In this document: in pieces, positions 46,710-57,734 of the stretch | Numbering within the stretch: the first letter of the stretch is position 1 | How the letters are laid out: each line of letters begins with the position of its first letter | Assembly: GCF_002208135.1 (NCBI RefSeq) | Contig: NZ_CP021646.1 | Location: 1,781,501 to 1,845,500 of the forward strand | Length of the DNA stretch: 64,000 nt | Reading direction: 5' to 3' | From: Pseudoalteromonas piscicida | GTDB lineage: Bacteria > Pseudomonadota > Gammaproteobacteria > Enterobacterales > Alteromonadaceae | Program-made: the position numbers and the translations under genes | The notes under the pieces: generated by a model | The model's database searches: none | Seen by the model: only the letters and a program-made list of their open reading frames with translations | What the model was told of the DNA's origin: nothing

Positions 46710-48578
46710 GTGAAGTTTAAACACAAAGTCGTATCCGTCTCTGCGCTTGTGCTGCTTGCAGCATTACTAGTCTTATCTGTTATTCAATACATTTCTGTGC
46801 AATCAGCAATCAAAATGCAAGCCGAACAAAGTGTGAATGAAATCATTCAGGGGATTGGCAATACAGTCACTGCACAAATGAAAGGTGCAACCGACTTAGC
46901 CGCTCTTGCTACCAATTTAGTCGCTTCCACTGACACCTTAGACGCAGCCTTTCCCGTTCTCTCACAGCCACAGCTTACCGCCTCTTTCCTGCTGATTGGT
47001 TATGGTGAAGAGCAAACTGGAAAATATGTCGCAAGCGATCCAAATTGGAACCCTGGCGCAAACTGGGACCCGAGAAAGCGGCCTTGGTATACCGATGCAA
47101 AAGCCGCACGAAAACTCGTTATTACAGCGCCTTACGCTGATGCTGTAAGTAACGAAATTGTAGTATCAATCGGTGCGCCTGTGTTTAAGCAAGGCCAATT
47201 TAACGGCGCGATTTTTTACGACGTTAGCTTGGCAAAGCTCGGCGAAATGATTAACTCGTTTAACCTGCTCGACGCAGGTTTTGCTTTCATGGTGAGTAAA
47301 GATGGGTCGACTATCTCACACCCCGACGTAAAACTAAATGGTAATTCTTCTCGTGCATTTCTCGGTGATATAAGTATTTCTGAAAACATCCAATACGTTG
47401 AAGTAAACGGTGAAGACAAATTAGTGCTGTTTAAAGAGGTCGAAGGCTTAGATTGGTATCTAGGGGTTATGCTGGATGAAGACACCGTTTTTGCTGCACT
47501 TTCACGACTGCAAAGAGATGCAGCCATATTTGCCTTTATTTCTGTCGCACTCGCGACCGTGCTACTTTCTTTTGTCATTAGCTTATTATTAAAACCACTC
47601 GACGAAATCAACACCGCCATGGCTGCTATCGCACGCGGTAATGCGGACTTAACCGTACGATTAAATACCGAACATGAACCCGAGTTCGCAGCTCTGGCGC
47701 AAAATTTTAATGCGTTTACCAGCAGCTTACAGTCTCTGATAGCGAATATTCAGGGTTTAGGCCATGAAGTATTAAACGATGCTCAACAAACATCTAAGGT
47801 CGCTAATAAAGCCAAACTTTCCATTCAAGACCAGTTAGTAAGTATCAAAGTGCTTGATGAAGCAACAACACACATGTCTGCAACTGAGCATCAGGTAACA
47901 CAGTCCGCCCATGAAGCCGCTGAAGCAATTAAAACCACCGATCAAGTTGCTCGCCAAGGAGAAAAAATCGTTTCAGAAACAACGGAGACGATTCAAGAGC
48001 TATCTAATCAAATCAGTTCGGCAATGACCGTAGTTACAGAGTTGGAAAGCTCGTCTACAGCTATTGAGCAAATATTATCGGTTATAAACAGTATCGCGGA
48101 ACAAACTAACCTCCTAGCGCTCAATGCAGCTATTGAAGCGGCAAGAGCTGGTGAGTCTGGCCGCGGCTTTGCCGTCGTTGCAGACGAAGTGAGATCGCTT
48201 GCGCAAAGAACACAAGAAGCCACAACTGAAATCCGTGGAATGATAAGTCAACTACAGTCTGGTTCAGAAAGCGCAGTTACGGTAATGAAACAAAGCCAAC
48301 ATTATGTCGATAAAACGGTTGAAAAGGCAGAGCAAACTCGAGCCGCGCTTGAAGATATGCGTAGCGCCATTCGCCATATTGTCGATTTGAACTCACGTAT
48401 TGCTGATATGCTGAATGAGCAAAATGACATTGTAAATAACGTGAATAGCAGTAGCTCATCAATTCGTGGTATTTCCGAGTCGGTATATAACGAAGCTAAA
48501 AGCGTTGATGCCACCATGCAGTCTCAAGTAGAAAAGATAACAACCCAAGAACAACTACTTGAGCAATTCAAAGTTTGA
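46710..48578 (+). CDS. Methyl-accepting chemotaxis protein, Cache type
   Basis: The product is about 622 residues from GTG 46710, which has a GGAG ribosome binding site 6 nt away; ATG 46683 is an alternative. One membrane helix (residues ~8-28) precedes a periplasmic Cache domain with [13 protein letters not shown] near 115. A second helix lies near 275-300, then HAMP and the signalling hairpin ([18 protein letters not shown]). There is no CheR-binding pentapeptide at the end. The Cache domain probably binds a small molecule such as an amino or carboxylic acid. Confidence 0.9.
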   Translation: MKFKHKVVSVSALVLLAALLVLSVIQYISVQSAIKMQAEQSVNEIIQGIGNTVTAQMKGATDLAALATNLVASTDTLDAAFPVLSQPQLTASFLLIGYGEEQTGKYVASDPNWNPGANWDPRKRPWYTDAKAARKLVITAPYADAVSNEIVVSIGAPVFKQGQFNGAIFYDVSLAKLGEMINSFNLLDAGFAFMVSKDGSTISHPDVKLNGNSSRAFLGDISISENIQYVEVNGEDKLVLFKEVEGLDWYLGVMLDEDTVFAALSRLQRDAAIFAFISVALATVLLSFVISLLLKPLDEINTAMAAIARGNADLTVRLNTEHEPEFAALAQNFNAFTSSLQSLIANIQGLGHEVLNDAQQTSKVANKAKLSIQDQLVSIKVLDEATTHMSATEHQVTQSAHEAAEAIKTTDQVARQGEKIVSETTETIQELSNQISSAMTVVTELESSSTAIEQILSVINSIAEQTNLLALNAAIEAARAGESGRGFAVVADEVRSLAQRTQEATTEIRGMISQLQSGSESAVTVMKQSQHYVDKTVEKAEQTRAALEDMRSAIRHIVDLNSRIADMLNEQNDIVNNVNSSSSSIRGISESVYNEAKSVDATMQSQVEKITTQEQLLEQFKV

Positions 48579-48644
48579 TTATCGGTAAACTAAACCGTTA
48601 CTATAGAGACAGTTGTAAAGCGGCGCGATGCCAAGAGATAAAAC

Positions 48645-49211
48645 ATGAAAGCGAATTTGCAGGAATTATTTGAACAGTATTTTCAGATAGCTGAACAGGT
48701 TCAGATCAACCTCTACCCAGTTGATGACAATATGGTTCCAGAAAACGAATATCAATTAGAAGCTGCAATTCCGCCGCTATTTAAGCTCGCGAACGAAATT
48801 AATGAGTTAGATCTTAATGCCCTTCGACCACTTCGTAATTTGGGTGATATTGCCAATGAGTTAGCAGCTTATTTACAGGCGCAATCACGTAAGATTGATT
48901 TAATTATCAGCCATATCCTCGCAACCGAAGAGCCTGACGACAGTCATCTATTTTGTGACAGCTACGGCGGCGGCGGCCTGACCGCAACGTTAGAAGAAGA
49001 TTATGAGGTCGGGCAATCGTTACGAACTAAAATATTTTTGCGCAATGAAGCCAGTGCTATCTTTTGCTACTCAGAAGTCATTGCCAAGCAAGATGGTAAA
49101 TTCACCCTCGCCTTTACCGCTATTAGAGAAGCGGATCAAGAGTTGCTCGTACGGGCGAGCTTACACGCCCAGACCAGACAACTTAAGCTAAAGCAGCAAA
49201 AAGACCAATAA
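48645..49211 (+). CDS. PilZ-like protein, uncertain
   Basis: This 188-residue soluble protein has an N-terminal helical part (residues ~1-100) and a C-terminal beta-rich part with a SYGGGGLTA segment near 106. That segment vaguely recalls the D/NxSxxG motif of PilZ domains. No RxxxR motif is obvious nearby. It starts 66 nt after the chemoreceptor gene on the same strand and could share its transcript. A terminator-like hairpin follows. The family assignment is weak. Confidence 0.45.
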   Translation: MKANLQELFEQYFQIAEQVQINLYPVDDNMVPENEYQLEAAIPPLFKLANEINELDLNALRPLRNLGDIANELAAYLQAQSRKIDLIISHILATEEPDDSHLFCDSYGGGGLTATLEEDYEVGQSLRTKIFLRNEASAIFCYSEVIAKQDGKFTLAFTAIREADQELLVRASLHAQTRQLKLKQQKDQ

Positions 49212-49239
49212 GGCATTTAACGAATTAAGTGCCTTATTG
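49208..49239 (+). terminator. Hairpin after PilZ-like gene
   Basis: A 14-bp imperfect inverted repeat (AATAAGGCATTTAA / TTAAGTGCCTTATT) overlaps the stop codon of the preceding gene. Confidence 0.55.
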
Positions 49240-49325
49240 AAATACTCAATTATCTTCACAAAACTTACTGACACACCTGAGGTTAATGATAAACTATAGG
49301 CTTATTATTATATGGTGATGATTTA

Positions 49326-50363
49326 ATGAGTTTTACTTTACTCCCAGAATGGGCACCACAAGACGCAATCATGCTTACTTGGCCTCATTCTGATACCGAT
49401 TGGAGCGACATTCTCAGTGACGTTGAACCTGTGTACGTTGCACTTTGCCAACATATTACCCAAGTTCAAGAAGTCGTTATCGTGGCGCATAATGAAGCGC
49501 TAAAACAGCATATCGAAAACTTACTCAGCGCAGCTGAGATTAGCTTAACCAAATGCCACTTTGTTGTTGCGCCTTGCAATGACACATGGGCCCGTGACCA
49601 TGGTCCACTTACGACGAAAACAAATACCGGAAATCTATGTATCAAAGATTTCACCTTTACGGGTTGGGGTAACAAGTTTGCTGCGGATTTAGATAATATG
49701 ATCAATCAGCAGCTTGCAAAACAGGTCCTCAACCCACACTGTACCTTTGAAAAGGTTGACGTGGTACTTGAAGGTGGCGGCATTGAGATTAACGAGTCCA
49801 ATGTTTTATTGACTACTTCAGAGTGTCTGTTGAACCCAAATCGTAATCCACATCTAAGTAAAATCGAATTAGAACTAGTGTTGCAAAAAGAGTTGGGCGC
49901 AGAGTCCTTCTTGTGGGTAGATCATGGATACTTAGCCGGTGATGATACTGACAGTCATATTGACACTTTAGTGCGTTTTGCACCGGATAATACCTTGGTA
50001 TATGTAAAGTGCGACGACAAATCAGACGAGCACTATGATGCCCTCAATAAAATGGAACAGCAGCTACGCACATTCCGTACCCCAAATGGCGACCCATACC
50101 GTTTGATTAGTTTACCTTGGCCTAGTGCTAAGTTTGATAATGAGGGTGAGAGATTGCCTGCAACCTATGCGAACTATCTGATCTTGAATAAAACGGTACT
50201 AGTACCTATCTATGGTGATGACAAAGATCAAGAAGCGCTAGACAAAGTCTCTCTTGCACACCCAGAAAGAACAGTAATAGGCGTTAACTGTCTACCAATC
50301 ATCCATCAATTCGGTAGCCTGCACTGTATTACGATGCAGTTACCAAAAGGTTTTTTAAGGTAA
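49326..50363 (+). CDS. aguA: Agmatine deiminase
   Basis: The 345-residue enzyme of the Porphyromonas-type deiminase family converts agmatine to N-carbamoylputrescine. WARDHGP near residue 88 and VLEGGGIEIN near 149 line the active site, and the catalytic Cys is in GSLHCITMQ near the C-terminus. aguB follows 5 nt later; together they make putrescine from agmatine. Confidence 0.93.
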   Translation: MSFTLLPEWAPQDAIMLTWPHSDTDWSDILSDVEPVYVALCQHITQVQEVVIVAHNEALKQHIENLLSAAEISLTKCHFVVAPCNDTWARDHGPLTTKTNTGNLCIKDFTFTGWGNKFAADLDNMINQQLAKQVLNPHCTFEKVDVVLEGGGIEINESNVLLTTSECLLNPNRNPHLSKIELELVLQKELGAESFLWVDHGYLAGDDTDSHIDTLVRFAPDNTLVYVKCDDKSDEHYDALNKMEQQLRTFRTPNGDPYRLISLPWPSAKFDNEGERLPATYANYLILNKTVLVPIYGDDKDQEALDKVSLAHPERTVIGVNCLPIIHQFGSLHCITMQLPKGFLR

Positions 50364-50368
50364 GTACC

Positions 50369-51258
50369 ATGACTGAAAAAAACATCAAAGTTGGTATTGT
50401 TCAACATAGCAACTCTACAGATCTCGTAAACAACTTTGCAAAAACCTGTGACGGTATCCGAAAAGCCGCTAGTCAGGGTGCTAAGCTTATCGTGTTACAA
50501 GAATTGCACCGCAGCTTGTATTTTTGTCAGACAGAAAACACTGATCTCTTCGACTTAGCGGAAACCATTCCAGGCCCAAGCACAGACTCACTATGCGCAC
50601 TTGCAAAAGAGCTTAATGTTGTCATCGTTGCGTCGTTATTTGAAAAGCGTGCAACAGGGCTTTATCACAACACCGCGGTTGTACTTGAATCTGACGGTAC
50701 GATTGCCGGCAAATACCGTAAAATGCACATTCCTGATGACCCGGGTTTTTATGAAAAGTTTTACTTCACCCCGGCGATATGGGCTTTACTCCAATTCAGA
50801 CGTCTGTTGGCAAATTAGGCGTTCTGGTGTGTTGGGATCAATGGTTCCCAGAAGGTGCGCGTCTGATGGCAATGGCGGGCGCTGAGTTTTTAATTTACCC
50901 AACGGCGATTGGCTGGGATCCTCGCGATGATAAAGCAGAGCAAATCCGTCAACGAGATGCTTGGATAATTGCACAGCGTGCACATGCAGTCTCTAACGGA
51001 GTACCTGTGATTAGCGTTAACCGTGTTGGCCATGAATCAGACCCTTCAGGTCAAAGTGAAGGTATTCAATTCTGGGGCAATTCTTTTGTTACCGGTCCAC
51101 AAGGCGAAATGTTATTACATGCATCTGAAGAAGCTGAGGAAATCTCGGTTGTTGATGTTGACCTTGCACGCAGCGAATCTGTTCGCCGCATTTGGCCGTA
51201 TTTAAGAGACAGACGAATTGATCACTATCAGGATCTTTGCAAAATTTATCGCGATTAA
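50369..51258 (+). pseudogene. aguB: N-carbamoylputrescine amidase, frameshifted
   Basis: The nitrilase-family gene is split into two overlapping frames. The first (50369-50818) carries the catalytic Glu (LQELHRS) and Lys (RKMHIPDD). The second (from ~50779) carries the Cys (VLVCWDQW). The frames join near 50769-50772, where a CCCC run would need five C to read ...FTPGDMGFTPI. With that base restored the protein is ~296 residues, the normal length. The product converts N-carbamoylputrescine to putrescine, CO2 and NH3. The break is probably a sequencing error. Confidence 0.85.
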
Positions 51259-51274
51259 TAAATAGGAGTAATCA

Positions 51275-54200
51275 ATGGCGAATGTGCAATGGAACAATTT
51301 ACCTTGGGTAAAATCAAACAAGGATAAAATTTCGTGGGGTAATTTGGTTGGCAGTAGCTTATCACTGTGTTTGAGTGAGCATATCCAACAACATGACAAC
51401 CTAGTTGTACTCGTCACCCCCGACACGCCCTCTGCACTTCGCCTTGAGCATGAATTGGCGTATCTTTTAAAAGACACGCCGGTCATGATGTTTCCTGACT
51501 GGGAAACATTACCCTATGATCACTTTTCACCACATCAAGACATTATTTCGCAGCGTCTTGCAACGCTAAATACACTTAAACAGGAAAAACAATCCGTACT
51601 CATCATTCCTGTTTCAACCCTCATGCTACGTACCGCACCGCCTAGCTTTATCCACGGCATGAGTCTTCAGGTAAAAAAAGGTGACACAGTAGACGCACAA
51701 AGCTTGCGCGATACCTTAACTCAAGCGGGTTATCGTCATGTTCAGCAGGTAATGGAGCATGGTGAGTTTGCCGTTCGAGGCTCCATTATTGATTTATACC
51801 CAATGGGTAGTCCACTCCCCTTTAGGTTAGACTTTTTTGATGATGAGTTAGACTCAATTCGTCATTTTGATATCGAAAGCCAGCGCTCAAATGATGAGAT
51901 TGATGCTATCGATTTATTACCAGCGCACGAATTTCCAACCAATGCGGAAGACATTGAACGATTTAGAATTAATTACCGCGAAGCGTTCGGCGCAAGTAGT
52001 GAAAAAGACAGTATCTATATGCAAGTTAGTAAAGGGAACTGGCCTGCGGGTATAGAGTACTATTTGCCGCTCTTTTTTGATTCGTTAGCGACGGTGTTTG
52101 ACTATTTGCCTGAAGACACCGTATTTATGCCTTTTGGCGACATTGAATCTGCAGCGCAAACCTTTTGGCAAGACGTATCTAAACGCTACGAAAGTCGCCG
52201 GGTTGACCCACTTCGTCCGCTGCTTTCACCAGCCAAGCTATATCAGCCAATAGAGACCTTATTTGAAGGCCTTAACGGCTTCTCTCGAATAAAACTTAGT
52301 CAAGCGATGCTGGGAACCAAAGCGGGTAATAACAATGTCGCAGCGGAATTAATTGACGATGTCCGCATTGAGCATAAACAAGCTAATCCGTATCAAAAAA
52401 TCCTCGATTACATCGCTGCTGAGAAAAAACAAAAGTCTCGGGTGTTATTCAGCGTTGAATCAGAGGGCCGACGCGAGTCACTGCTTACCTTATTAAAACC
52501 AACCGGACTAAAACTTAAGCCTTATAAGCGCATTGCGGATTTTGTCTCTAGCGACTCAGATGTTGGTGTGGTCGTCACGCCACTTGCTACCAGTGTGAAA
52601 CTACTGGATAAGCAATCGCTGTCTATCATCACCGAGCAAGAACTGTTAGGTGTTAAGATCTCCCAAAAGCGCCGCCGTAAACATAAATACGAGCAAGGGC
52701 AAGATGCGCTGATCCGAAACCTCGCCGAATTAAAAGAAGGTCAACCTATTGTTCATTTAGATCATGGTGTAGGCCGTTATTTAGGGCTAGAAACCATAGA
52801 CGCAGCAGGTATTGCTACCGAGTTTGTGACTATCATCTATGCCAATGACGCTAAACTTTATGTGCCTGTTTCTTCGCTTCATATGCTCAGTCGTTACTCA
52901 GGAGGTGAAGAAGCTTCTGCACCACTTCATAAACTGGGTAATGACGCCTGGGAAAAAGCAAAACGCAAAGCGGCTGAAAAAGTCAGAGATGTTGCTGCTG
53001 AACTCCTAGACATATACGCAAAGCGTCAAAGCAAACCGGGATATGCATTTAAGCTAGATGCGAGTGCCTATCGAGACTTTTCAGATAGCTTCCCGTTTGA
53101 AGAAACAGACGATCAACGCAATGCAATCACAGCCGTGCTTGCAGACATGCAATCAAGCCTAGCGATGGACAGACTAGTTTGTGGTGATGTTGGCTTTGGT
53201 AAAACCGAAGTGGCCATGCGCGCAGCATTTGTTGCCGTCAACGACAGCAAACAAGTAGCTGTCTTAGTGCCAACTACGCTCCTTGCCCAACAACACTTCG
53301 AGAACTTTAAAGACCGTTTTGCCGATCTGCCTGTTGAAGTCGGTGTGCTTTCGCGCTTTAACTCAGCGAAAGAACAAAAAGAAACGTTACAAAAACTTGA
53401 AGAAGGCAAAATTGATATTGTGATAGGCACCCATAAGCTTATTCAAGAAAACATCAAGTTCGCCGATTTGGGTCTGCTGATTGTCGACGAAGAACACCGC
53501 TTTGGTGTGAGACAAAAAGAAAAAATTAAGCAGCTTAGAGCGGATGTCGACATTCTTACCCTAACCGCTACCCCAATCCCGCGTACACTGAATATGGCAA
53601 TGAGTGGTATGCGTGATCTCTCTATTATCGCGACACCGCCAGCCAAACGATTAGCAGTAAAGACCTTTGTGCGAGAGCGCAACGACGAGCTTATCCGCGA
53701 AGCAATTCTGCGTGAAATCAAGCGCGGTGGACAGGTTTACTTCCTCCACAATAATGTCGAGACGATAGACAAAATCACCGCTGATATCTCAGCGCTCGTA
53801 CCAGAAGCCAACGTCACCACTGCCCACGGGCAAATGCGTGAAAAAGAACTTGAGCACTTGATGGGTGAATTCTATCACCAAAAGTATAATGTGCTTGTGT
53901 GTACCACCATTATTGAAACCGGTATCGATATTCCCTCTGCTAATACCATCATAATGGATAGAGCCGATAAACTCGGATTGGCACAGTTACATCAGCTTCG
54001 CGGCCGTGTAGGACGAAGCCATCACCAAGCATACGCATACCTACTCACGAAGAATAGCCAAGCCTTAACTAAAGACGCGGTCAAGCGCTTGCAGGCCATT
54101 GAGCAACTCGAAGACTTAGGTGCAGGTTTTGCGCTTGCCACCCACGATTTAGAGATCCGTGGTGCGGGTGAGTTGCTGGGAGACGACCAAAGCGGTCAAA

Positions 54201-54748
54201 TTCAAACCGTTGGTTTTACGCTGTATATGGAAATGCTGGAACAAGCGGTTGAAGCCTTGAAAAATGGTAAAGAGCCAACACTCGATAACCTTCTTCAACA
54301 GCAAAGCGAGGTTGACCTTAAGTTCCCAGCACTGTTACCAGATGATTACATTCATGATGTAAATATTCGCCTTAGCATGTATAAACGCATTGCTAGCACA
54401 AAGTCACTGGCGGAGCTTGATGAGCTGCAAATCGAATTAATCGACCGCTTTGGGCTGCTGCCAGATGCGGCAAAAAACCTCTTTGCGGTGCAGTCTGTTA
54501 AGCTAAAGGCAACCCAACTAGGCATTAACAAGGTCGAAGCAAACCCCAAAGGTGGCTTCTTTGAGTTCAGTAGTCATACAAAAGTTAACCCAACATTCAT
54601 CATAGGATTGATACAAAGTAGCCCGTCAACCTATAGAATGGAAGGCGCGAATAAACTGAAATTCCTTATCGAAGAAAAAAATGCCCAAAAGAGATTAAAA
54701 CTGGTTAATGCGATGATTGATGACTTTGAGAAAAAGGCCGTAGCATGA
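51275..54748 (+). CDS. mfd: Transcription-repair coupling factor
   Basis: The 1157-residue Mfd protein has an N-terminal UvrB-like region, a RNA polymerase-interacting domain (~470-560), and a RecG-like translocase. Walker A is GDVGFGKTE near residue 631, DEEH (VDEEHRFG) near 738, and the motif VI region QLRGRVGRS near 905. A C-terminal TRCF domain follows. Mfd displaces stalled RNA polymerase and recruits UvrA. An AGGAG ribosome binding site is present. It overlaps csiV by 4 nt. Confidence 0.97.
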   Translation: MANVQWNNLPWVKSNKDKISWGNLVGSSLSLCLSEHIQQHDNLVVLVTPDTPSALRLEHELAYLLKDTPVMMFPDWETLPYDHFSPHQDIISQRLATLNTLKQEKQSVLIIPVSTLMLRTAPPSFIHGMSLQVKKGDTVDAQSLRDTLTQAGYRHVQQVMEHGEFAVRGSIIDLYPMGSPLPFRLDFFDDELDSIRHFDIESQRSNDEIDAIDLLPAHEFPTNAEDIERFRINYREAFGASSEKDSIYMQVSKGNWPAGIEYYLPLFFDSLATVFDYLPEDTVFMPFGDIESAAQTFWQDVSKRYESRRVDPLRPLLSPAKLYQPIETLFEGLNGFSRIKLSQAMLGTKAGNNNVAAELIDDVRIEHKQANPYQKILDYIAAEKKQKSRVLFSVESEGRRESLLTLLKPTGLKLKPYKRIADFVSSDSDVGVVVTPLATSVKLLDKQSLSIITEQELLGVKISQKRRRKHKYEQGQDALIRNLAELKEGQPIVHLDHGVGRYLGLETIDAAGIATEFVTIIYANDAKLYVPVSSLHMLSRYSGGEEASAPLHKLGNDAWEKAKRKAAEKVRDVAAELLDIYAKRQSKPGYAFKLDASAYRDFSDSFPFEETDDQRNAITAVLADMQSSLAMDRLVCGDVGFGKTEVAMRAAFVAVNDSKQVAVLVPTTLLAQQHFENFKDRFADLPVEVGVLSRFNSAKEQKETLQKLEEGKIDIVIGTHKLIQENIKFADLGLLIVDEEHRFGVRQKEKIKQLRADVDILTLTATPIPRTLNMAMSGMRDLSIIATPPAKRLAVKTFVRERNDELIREAILREIKRGGQVYFLHNNVETIDKITADISALVPEANVTTAHGQMREKELEHLMGEFYHQKYNVLVCTTIIETGIDIPSANTIIMDRADKLGLAQLHQLRGRVGRSHHQAYAYLLTKNSQALTKDAVKRLQAIEQLEDLGAGFALATHDLEIRGAGELLGDDQSGQIQTVGFTLYMEMLEQAVEALKNGKEPTLDNLLQQQSEVDLKFPALLPDDYIHDVNIRLSMYKRIASTKSLAELDELQIELIDRFGLLPDAAKNLFAVQSVKLKATQLGINKVEANPKGGFFEFSSHTKVNPTFIIGLIQSSPSTYRMEGANKLKFLIEEKNAQKRLKLVNAMIDDFEKKAVA

Positions 54749-55569
54749 AAACAATAAAAAGTCTGGCCATCCTAGCGGCTTTGGTAAGTAGCGCATCTGC
54801 ACAGGCCACCCGCTGGTTTGAAGTAGAAATGATAGCATTTGAGCAAGAGCCTAGTTTCTCTTTGCGAGAAGACTTTAGTATTGAACCTGAACCACTCAAT
54901 CGGAAAAACATCAAGTCACTATTATTCGACGGTTTTAATACCACTGGCTATAAACTATGCTTGGAAGGCAGTGAGCAGTTTGCTGAGCAAGATTTTATTC
55001 GTGGATTAACGTCGGGCGCACGTTCCAGCTCTTGCGATCCAGATGCAAACTATGTTGAAAAATTCGACACTTTGCCTCTTTCACCACTAGTTGATCCACA
55101 AGAACATATGGACTCAATTTATCTGTTGGATGAGTCACAGTTTAGTTTTTCGAACAAAATTGCTGAATTAAAACGTAAAGGGCTCAAGCCACTGTTGCAC
55201 ACAGGTTGGCGATTCCCAGAGCAAAGTAATAAGCGAGCACCCAATATCGAAATTATTGGTGGCAAACTGTTTGCGTCACCATCCAGTTATAGCGTAACAG
55301 AAAATGACGATCAGTTTTCGTCACTATCGAACCGATTTAATATCGAAGAATCGAAAGAGCAAGTGCATTGGCAACTTGAAGGCCTGATTAAAATTCACGT
55401 GAGACATTACCTTTACGTGACCACAGATTTAGATTTAAAGTACGAAGACGGCAACGACATTCGTACTGCTCGTATGTCCCAATATACACGCGTGTATAGC
55501 GGCGACATACATTACTTAGATCACCCTAAACTTGGGGTCATCTTTCAAATAAGAAAATACAAACATTAG
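54745..55569 (+). CDS. csiV: CsiV-family periplasmic protein
   Basis: The 274-residue protein has a signal peptide (first ~22 residues, SASAQA) followed by RWFEVEMIAFEQ, the start typical of the CsiV (PF10972) family. Vibrio CsiV is a peptidoglycan-binding protein needed for growth with D-amino acids. The ATG overlaps the mfd stop, and an mfd-csiV linkage is common in gammaproteobacteria. A small lipoprotein follows 12 nt later. Confidence 0.8.
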   Translation: MKTIKSLAILAALVSSASAQATRWFEVEMIAFEQEPSFSLREDFSIEPEPLNRKNIKSLLFDGFNTTGYKLCLEGSEQFAEQDFIRGLTSGARSSSCDPDANYVEKFDTLPLSPLVDPQEHMDSIYLLDESQFSFSNKIAELKRKGLKPLLHTGWRFPEQSNKRAPNIEIIGGKLFASPSSYSVTENDDQFSSLSNRFNIEESKEQVHWQLEGLIKIHVRHYLYVTTDLDLKYEDGNDIRTARMSQYTRVYSGDIHYLDHPKLGVIFQIRKYKH

Positions 55570-55581
55570 ACGGGCAACCCT

Positions 55582-55830
55582 ATGAAAAAATTACTAACTG
55601 CTGCTGCACTACTCACCCTAGTCGGCTGTTCTAAAGTAAGTTTAGAAAACTACAACAAAATAGAAGTGGGCATGGACAAAGCTGAAGTTGAGAGTATTCT
55701 TGGCTCTGCTGATAAGTGTGAAGAGAAAACACTACATACCAATTGCATTTGGGGAAGCGAAGACAAGCATATTAAAGTAACGCTACTTTCGGACAAAGTC
55801 ACTTTGTATTCAAAGAAAGGGTTAGAATAA
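55582..55830 (+). CDS. Small SmpA/DUF3862-like lipoprotein
   Basis: The 82-residue lipoprotein has lipobox LVGC (Cys ~16). The mature part begins with NYNKIEVGMDKAEVESILG, the BamE/SmpA-like BLIP fold start typical of DUF3862. It contains two Cys that could form a disulfide. It is in line with csiV and probably co-transcribed. The function is unknown. Confidence 0.75.
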   Translation: MKKLLTAAALLTLVGCSKVSLENYNKIEVGMDKAEVESILGSADKCEEKTLHTNCIWGSEDKHIKVTLLSDKVTLYSKKGLE

Positions 55831-56153
55831 CCTCGATAGATGCCTTTTCAGTGTTTAAGAAAAGGCATCTATTCACCTTATATAAATACCATTCAATATA
55901 GCCCTACTCCCCGACACAAAACCTTACAACTCAATCTAGATATGCGAATTGTTATATGCAGAACAATTCAGCTCCAAACTTTCAAAACCTTTTAAAATGA
56001 TAAGTCTGAGCGGTTTATAGCGCAGCAATTGTTAGATCGCACGAAAGCCATTAAATCTTTTAAAACGGATAGGTACATAACCCAATTGGTCGAAGAAACA
56101 AAAAAGGGCCGTAAAGGCCCTTTACAACAAGTAGAAACTAGCAAAAATGAGGA
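55831..56153. other. Intergenic region with two convergent terminators
   Basis: No gene. A 12-bp hairpin at 55838-55870 (AGATGCCTTTTC / GAAAAGGCATCT) ends the mfd-csiV unit. The hairpin AAAGGGCC / GGCCCTTT at 56103-56123, with a T-run on the minus strand, ends the bkd operon. The middle is AT-rich. Confidence 0.65.
56098..56123 (-). terminator. bkd operon terminator
   Basis: A perfect 8-bp stem AAAGGGCC / GGCCCTTT, loop 5, is followed on the minus strand by TTTTTTG. It lies 31 nt after the bkdB stop. Confidence 0.85.
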
Positions 56154-57725
56154 TTAGCGCATTGCCATCATCATTTTAGCCGGTTCCTCTAGGAAGATTT
56201 TCCATAAATTATTGAAACGTGCGATCGTGCCACCATCAATAATACGATGGTCGCCAGACCAACTTACTTGCATGATAGATCGCGCCACCACATTGCCTTG
56301 TGAATCAAAACGTGGTAACTGCTGCACTTTGCCTAGCGCAACGATAGCAACTTCTGGTTTATTAATAATCGGTGTGGCAACTGTGCCACCAATCGCCCCT
56401 ATGTTTGAGATAGAGATAGTACCGCCTTTCAGTGAATCAGGAGATACTCGCCCCTCCCTAGCGGCTTCTGTCAGTTCAGTAACAGATTGGGCAACTTCAA
56501 CAATTGATTTGCTTTGGCACGATTTAATATTTGGCACTAGAAGACCCAACTTGCTGTCCACCGCCATACCAATATTATGGTCATCAAAATAAGTGATTTC
56601 CGTACAGTCATCATTTACTTTTGCATTCAAAATTGGGAATTCGTTGATTGCAAGTGACAACGCCTTGATAAAAAACGGCATCATCGTCAGCTTCACGCCT
56701 TGTTTGGCATATTGCTCTTTCAAAGCGCCACGAAGCGCAATTAAATCGGTTAAGTCAATCTCGTCACAGTAAGTGAAATGCGGGATCGTCGAAACAGAGG
56801 CCACCATCTGTTTAGCCATCGCCGCTTTCATACCACGTAGAGGCTCAACTCTTTTACCACCTTCTGAGGTAGGAGTCGGCTTTTGCGTTAGAGGCTGTAC
56901 AGTTGTACTGTTCTCTTGCTTAGTCGAAACGCCACTTGCACCGTGCTCAAGGAAATGTTCGATGTCCTCTTTATACACACGACCATTTTTACCAGAGCCT
57001 GGCACTTCAGAAAGATCAACACCAACCTCGCGCGCCTTGCGGCGAACCGCTGGAGAAGCTATCGCTTTACCATTTTTTGGTAAACTACGCGTAGCGTCAT
57101 CGTTTGCAGTAGCTGCCTGTGCTGTACTTTCTTTAGGTTTGTGGACATCAGCGATTGGATCGTCTGATTTTCCGGCGTGAGATGACGCCAACTTCATTTG
57201 AAATAATGGACTATGCACTTGTGCTATCTCGCCTTTTTGATAATAGAGTTTCTCAACAGTACCATCGTACTTGGCTGGGATTTGCACTAGCGCCTTGTCA
57301 GTCATTACATCACAAACGGCCTGATCTTCTTTGATTTCATCGCCTTCAGCAACAAGCCATTCAACGATTTCGCACTCAACAATGCCTTCACCAATATCTG
57401 GTAAGATAAAGTCTTCAAGTACGGCATTGGTTGAAGTAGTTGGCGAGGATTGAGGTGCTGATTGCTCTGCTTGAGCAGCTTGCTCGCCGGCAACATCCAT
57501 TGCAAACAAAGGTTCGTGCACCTTTGCAATTTCACCTTTTTCGTAATGCAGCTTAGTGATCACACCGTCATGTACCGCAGGGATCTGTACTAACGCCTTA
57601 TCCGTCATCACGTCACAAATAGGTTGATCTTCTTTTACTTCATCGCCAACAGCCACCAACCACTCGACGATTTCGCACTCTACGATGCCTTCACCAATAT
57701 CTGGTAAGATAAATTCTTTAGCCAT
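56154..57725 (-). CDS. bkdB: Branched-chain 2-oxo acid dehydrogenase E2
   Basis: This 523-residue dihydrolipoamide acyltransferase carries two lipoyl domains (residues ~1-76 and ~106-182), each with the lipoyl-Lys motif [11 protein letters not shown] peripheral-subunit-binding domain lies at ~220-260 ([15 protein letters not shown]). The catalytic domain includes [12 protein letters not shown] near 495. It transfers the acyl group from E1 to CoA. Most bacterial Bkd E2 proteins have one lipoyl domain, so two is notable. It is last in the operon after bkdA1 and bkdA2. Confidence 0.92.
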   Translation of the reverse strand: MAKEFILPDIGEGIVECEIVEWLVAVGDEVKEDQPICDVMTDKALVQIPAVHDGVITKLHYEKGEIAKVHEPLFAMDVAGEQAAQAEQSAPQSSPTTSTNAVLEDFILPDIGEGIVECEIVEWLVAEGDEIKEDQAVCDVMTDKALVQIPAKYDGTVEKLYYQKGEIAQVHSPLFQMKLASSHAGKSDDPIADVHKPKESTAQAATANDDATRSLPKNGKAIASPAVRRKAREVGVDLSEVPGSGKNGRVYKEDIEHFLEHGASGVSTKQENSTTVQPLTQKPTPTSEGGKRVEPLRGMKAAMAKQMVASVSTIPHFTYCDEIDLTDLIALRGALKEQYAKQGVKLTMMPFFIKALSLAINEFPILNAKVNDDCTEITYFDDHNIGMAVDSKLGLLVPNIKSCQSKSIVEVAQSVTELTEAAREGRVSPDSLKGGTISISNIGAIGGTVATPIINKPEVAIVALGKVQQLPRFDSQGNVVARSIMQVSWSGDHRIIDGGTIARFNNLWKIFLEEPAKMMMAMR

Positions 57726-57734
57726 AACTTATCC

